Assembly (NCBI GenBank): GCA_023630585.1
Contig: CM042548.1
Span: 22,186,027-22,250,026, forward strand
Source: Cranoglanis bouderius
Lineage: Eukaryota > Chordata > Actinopteri > Siluriformes > Cranoglanididae
DNA length: 64,000 nt
Direction: 5' to 3'
In this document: positions 1 to 64,000 of the stretch, one piece after another
Layout of the letters: every line of letters begins with the position of its first letter
Position numbering within the stretch: the stretch's first letter is position 1
Made by a program: the position numbers and the translations under genes
Notes under the pieces: generated by a model
The model's input: the letters and a program-made list of their open reading frames with translations, nothing else
Databases searched by the model: none
What the model was told of the DNA's origin: nothing

Positions 1-121
1 ATTCAACAAGGGGTTATAAAAGTACTTAAGTCAAAATTGTTCTTTTTTTTATCCACTCTTTAATATCAACTCTTTCAGAAGCTGATGTCATAGAAACTTG
101 AGTCCAGTAGCTGAGCAAGTA

Positions 122-1691
122 CACCCCCAATTCCAAAAAAGTTGGGATGCTGAGTTAAATGTAAATAAAAACAGAATGCAATGATTTGCAAATCTCATAA
201 ACCCATATTTTATTCACAATAGAACATAGAAAACATATCAAATATTTAAACTGAGGAAATGTACCATTTTAAGGAAAAAATAAGGTAATTTTGAATTTGA
301 TGGCAGTAACACGTCTCAAAAAAGTTGGGACAGGGTCATGTTTACCACTGTGCAGCATCCATTCTTCTCTTAACAATAGTCTGTATACGTCTGCGAACTG
401 AGGAGACCAGGTGCTGGAGTTTTGGGAGAGGAATGTTGTCCCATTCGTGTCTGATACAGGATTCTAGCTGCTCAACAATCCTGGGTCTTCTTTGTCATAT
501 TTTTCGTTTCAGTGGTGAAGGTCTGGACTGCAGGCAGGCCAGTTCTGCACCCGGACTCTTTTACTATGAAGCCATGATGTTGTAATAGATGCAGCATGTG
601 GTTTAGCATTGTTTTGCTGAAATATGCAAGGCCTTCCCTGAAAAAGACGTCGTCTGGATGGAAGCATATGTTGCTCTAAAACCTGTATATACCTTTCAGC
701 ACTGATGGTGCCTTTCCAGATGTGCAAGCTGCCCATTCCATAGGCACTAATGCACCCCCATACCATCAGAGATGCAGGCTTTGAACTGAGCGCTGATAAA
801 AAAAGCTGGATGGTCCCTCTCCTCTTTAGTCCAGAGGACGCGGCATCCATGGTTTCCAAAAAGAATTTCGATTTGTCTGACCACAGAACAGTTTTCCACT
901 TTGCCTCAGTCCATTTTAAATGAGCTTTGGCCCAGAGAATACGGCGGTGTTTCTGGATCATGTTCACATATGGCTTCTTCTTTGCATGATAGAGCTTTAA
1001 CCAGCATTTGTGGATGGCACGGCGAACTGTGTTCACAGACAGTGAGTTCTGGAGGAGTTTCTGAGCCCATGCAGTGATTTCCATTACGGAATCATGCTTG
1101 TTTTTAATGTAGTGCCGCCTGAGGGCCTGAAGATCACGGACATGCAATATTGATTTTCGCCCTTGTCCCATGTGCACAGAGATTTCTCCAGATTCTCTGA
1201 ATTGTTTGATGATATTATGTACTGTAGGTCATGAGAGATTCAAAGTCTTCGCAATTTTCCGTTGAGGAGCATTATTCTGAAATTGTTCCACAATTTGTAG
1301 ATGCAGTTTTTCACAGATTGGTGAACCTCTGCCCATCTTTACTTCTGAGAAACTCTGCCTCTCTAAGATACTCTTTTTATACACAATCATGTTACTGACC
1401 TGTTTCCAATTAACCTAATTAGTTGCTAAATGTTCCTCCAGTTGTTTCTTTTTAATAACACTTAATTTTCCAGTCTTTTGTTGCTCCCGTTCCAACTTTT
1501 TTGATACGTGTTGCAGCCATCAAATTCAAAATTACCTTATATTTTTTCTTAAAATGGTACATTTCCTCAGTTTAAACATTTGATATGTTTTCTATGTTCT
1601 ACTGTGAATAACATATGGGTTTATGAGATTTGCAAATCATTGCATTCTGTTTTTATTTACATTTTACACAGCGTCCCAACTTTTTTAGTTG
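122..1691 (-). mobile_element. Tc1/mariner element, family 1, near full-length
   Basis: The element is flanked by TA (120-121 and 1692-1693). Its ends are inverted repeats of about 210 bp: AAAAAAGTTGGGA with AATGCAATGATTTGCAAATC near 180 returns inverted at about 1616-1690. The AAAAGTTGGGACAGG motif recurs at the inner end of the left repeat (about 316) and near 1490 on the right, the IR/DR layout of many fish Tc1 elements. A broken transposase lies on the minus strand. Confidence 0.88.
509..1177 (-). pseudogene. Tc1 transposase, degenerate
   Basis: The minus-strand reading frame of 222 codons is a Tc1-type DDE transposase: helix-turn-helix part (HDSVMEITAWAQKLLQNSLS), then LWSDKSKFF with the first catalytic Asp, and MVWGCISAYGMGSLHIW. 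The second catalytic site reads QQNNAKPH where the family has QQDNA, so Asp is replaced by Asn. The frame then ends at SPDL, before the catalytic Glu. The reading frame is also cut off at the N-terminus, so the copy is inactive. Confidence 0.85.
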
Positions 1692-1693
1692 TA

Positions 1694-2361
1694 ATATTTC
1701 AGTGACTTGTTGTGATTCTTCCTTCTGTATAACACTGATATAACTTAAAATATTGTATTAATTTTACAAGGAGACTACTTATCCCAAACTTTATTCTGTT
1801 GTAGACATCAAACAGGTGTGACTAAATGTAGCATTGGCTATCTTTGTTGTTTTACTTATATTACCAGCTTATGATTCAGTGTCTTAGAAAGCAGGGCTAT
1901 ACTGATAATTCAGACTCTTTGTTCTATAATCCACATCATTCTCTCGACAGTTTTTGTCTGGCATGCAAATTTGTAAAAATTTGATATGTAAAATAGATTT
2001 ACGGAACAGGCTTACAAACGTTGCATAAGAGAAGATAATTATTGCTAAGGTGTCCATGAATGTAGTATGAAACATCCTCACACACTTCTTGAATGATGTG
2101 TCTAATTTAGCTTCATTAAAGTGTGGCTGTACCATTTGTATAATAAAGAGAATCTTAGCCATTGTGTGGAAACAACAGCCTAAAATATCTAAAATGTTGC
2201 TAGCATTATGTGTGATTTTCTCACACAGTGAATGTCAGACTTTGTCCAAGTTGTTGGACAGCTACATGCCATACTAAAATGGATAAAAGTCTAATCAGTA
2301 ATGCTATGTATGCAATTATGCTATTATAGCAAAAAACGACACGTGTGGTTGAAGTGAAACC
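1694..2361. other. intron, nothing recognised
   Basis: AT-rich lyst intron between two Tc1 copies. I see no splice-flanked open stretch, no inverted repeats and no similarity to the other repeats in this window. Confidence 0.5.
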
Positions 2362-2363
2362 TA

Positions 2364-3191
2364 CACCGATCAGTCATAACATTAAAACCACTTGGCTAAT
2401 ATTGTGTAGGTCCCCCTTGTAACATCCTCATGAATACCAGGACCCAAGGTTTCCCAGCAGAACATTGTCCCGAGCATCACACTGTTTCTGCCAGGTTACC
2501 TTCTTCCCATTGTGCATCCTGGTGCCATCTCTTCCCCAGGTCAGTGACGTACACGCACCCGGGCATCCACGTGATGTAAAAGAAAATGTGATTCATCAAA
2601 CCAGGCCACCTTTTCCATTGCTCCATGGTCCAGTTCTGATGCTCACATGCTTATTATAGGTGCTTTGGTGGACAGGGGTCAGCATGGGCACTTTGACTGG
2701 TCTGCAGCTACGCAACCCCATACACAGCAAACTGCGATGCACTGTATGTTCTGACACCTTTCTATCATAGCCAGCCTTAAATTTTCCAGCAATTTGTGCC
2801 AAGGTAGCTCTTTTGTGGGATCGGACCAGACGGGCTAACCTTTGCTTCCCACTCTCATGAGCCCTGGGTGCCCATGACCCTGTTGCTGGTTCACAGTTTT
2901 TTCTTCCTTGGACCACTTTTGGTAGGTACTAACCACTGCATACTGGGAACACCCCACAAGACCTGCCATTTTGGAGATGCGATGACCCAGTTGTCTAGCC
3001 ATCATGAATTGGCCCTTGTCAAAGTCGCTCGGATCCTTACGCTTGCCCATTTTTCCTGCTTCCGACACATCAACTTCGAAAACTCACTTGCTGCCTAATA
3101 TATCCACCCTCTTGACAGGTGCCATCGTAATGAGAGAAAGAATGTTATTCACTTCACCTGTCAGTGGTTTTAATATTATGGCTGATTGGTG
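2364..3191 (-). mobile_element. Tc1-like element, family 2, internally deleted
   Basis: The ends are inverted: CACCGATCAGTCATAACATT with AAAACCACT on the left, AATATTATGGCTGATTGGTG on the right, between TA dinucleotides. Minus-strand transposase remnants remain in two overlapping frames (2596-3068): MGKRKDPSDFDKGQFMMARQ, then a second-helix part RLARLVRSHKRATLAQIAGK. The region for the C-terminal catalytic part is missing, so this is a non-autonomous copy. A longer copy lies at 51205. Confidence 0.8.
2596..3068 (-). pseudogene. Tc1-like transposase N-terminal remnant
   Basis: Two overlapping minus-strand frames together give the DNA-binding half of a fish Tc1-like transposase (MGKRKDPSDFDKGQ, then LGHRISKMAGLVGCSQYAVV, then SHKRATLAQIAGKFKAGYDR). 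A frameshift separates them near 2850-2900. No catalytic DDE residues remain. Confidence 0.75.
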
Positions 3192-3193
3192 TA

Positions 3194-3545
3194 TAGTAGT
3201 TTTTCCTGGAAAAGTGTTGCTTGGAGCATGTTTTGTGATATATGAAAAAAGGGACATGTCACAGCACACTGTAATGATAACATCGATAACAACAAGATGC
3301 ACTCACTGTATTCATGATGGGAAGAAAAAATATATTGTTGCAGTGCTTCTTAAAAGCTGATGCATGCTGACCACCTTGCAGCTTCTTCACATAGAATTAG
3401 CTTAAAGTTAACCTGTAATCTATTTCCTATTACTGTTACTGACCACGTATGTTTAAAAGGTGAGCCAACAGTCTACAGTAGGGTCTAGTACATGGGTTAG
3501 ATACTCCAACAAAAATGTTGTGGCCTCTTCCCAATATACACACAG
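3194..3545. other. intron before lyst exon 1 of window
   Basis: Apart from the acceptor tract immediately before 3546 I recognise nothing here. Confidence 0.5.

Positions 3546-64000
<60,455 letters not shown>

Overview
This is vertebrate nuclear DNA, almost certainly from a teleost fish: spliced exons with GT-AG borders, long AT-rich introns, and a dense load of fish-type Tc1/mariner, hAT, L2/RTE-like LINE, Gypsy and tRNA-SINE copies. The weight of Tc1 elements would suit an ostariophysan such as a catfish or characiform, but that is only an inference.

The one host gene is lyst (lysosomal trafficking regulator), on the + strand, with both ends outside the window. I place 21 internal exons between 3546 and 46005, plus the first four bases of the next exon at 63997-64000. 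All phases agree: the exons join to 3261 nt, or 1087 codons, without a stop. They run from the armadillo/helical region through the linker and PH-like domain into most of the BEACH domain. The WD40 end lies beyond the window. One 156-nt exon (13858-14013) is Ser/Pro-rich, keeps the frame whether used or skipped, and has no counterpart in the mammalian protein as I recall it.

The rest is intron and is mostly mobile DNA. 1-3545: two Tc1 copies. 4116-12885: hairpin-flanked repeats, a SINE and two Tc1 copies. 14014-20786: an antisense LINE cut by a Tc1 that itself carries a solo LTR. 23040-30508: a Tc1, a LINE fragment, and an antisense Gypsy element split by two Tc1 copies and (TA)n/(CA)n tracts. 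30686-37002: a Tc1 with a microsatellite in its transposase, a LINE tail and a hAT. 37248-41723: a fold-back element and a repeat in minus orientation carrying Tc1 and LTR pieces. 42069-44096: a Tc1 with an apparently intact DD35E transposase, starting about 20 nt after a splice donor. 46006-63996: an 18-kb intron with Tc1, hAT, RTE and SINE copies and many copies of a non-coding repeat.

The most interesting unexplained material is that non-coding repeat family. Its boundaries are short hairpins beside (TTA)n, and at 52645-53125 eight of its head hairpins form an array. Also worth attention are the intact Tc1, the extra lyst exon, and microsatellites that start exactly at Tc1 termini. No virus, CRISPR array, bacterial operon or RNA gene was found.
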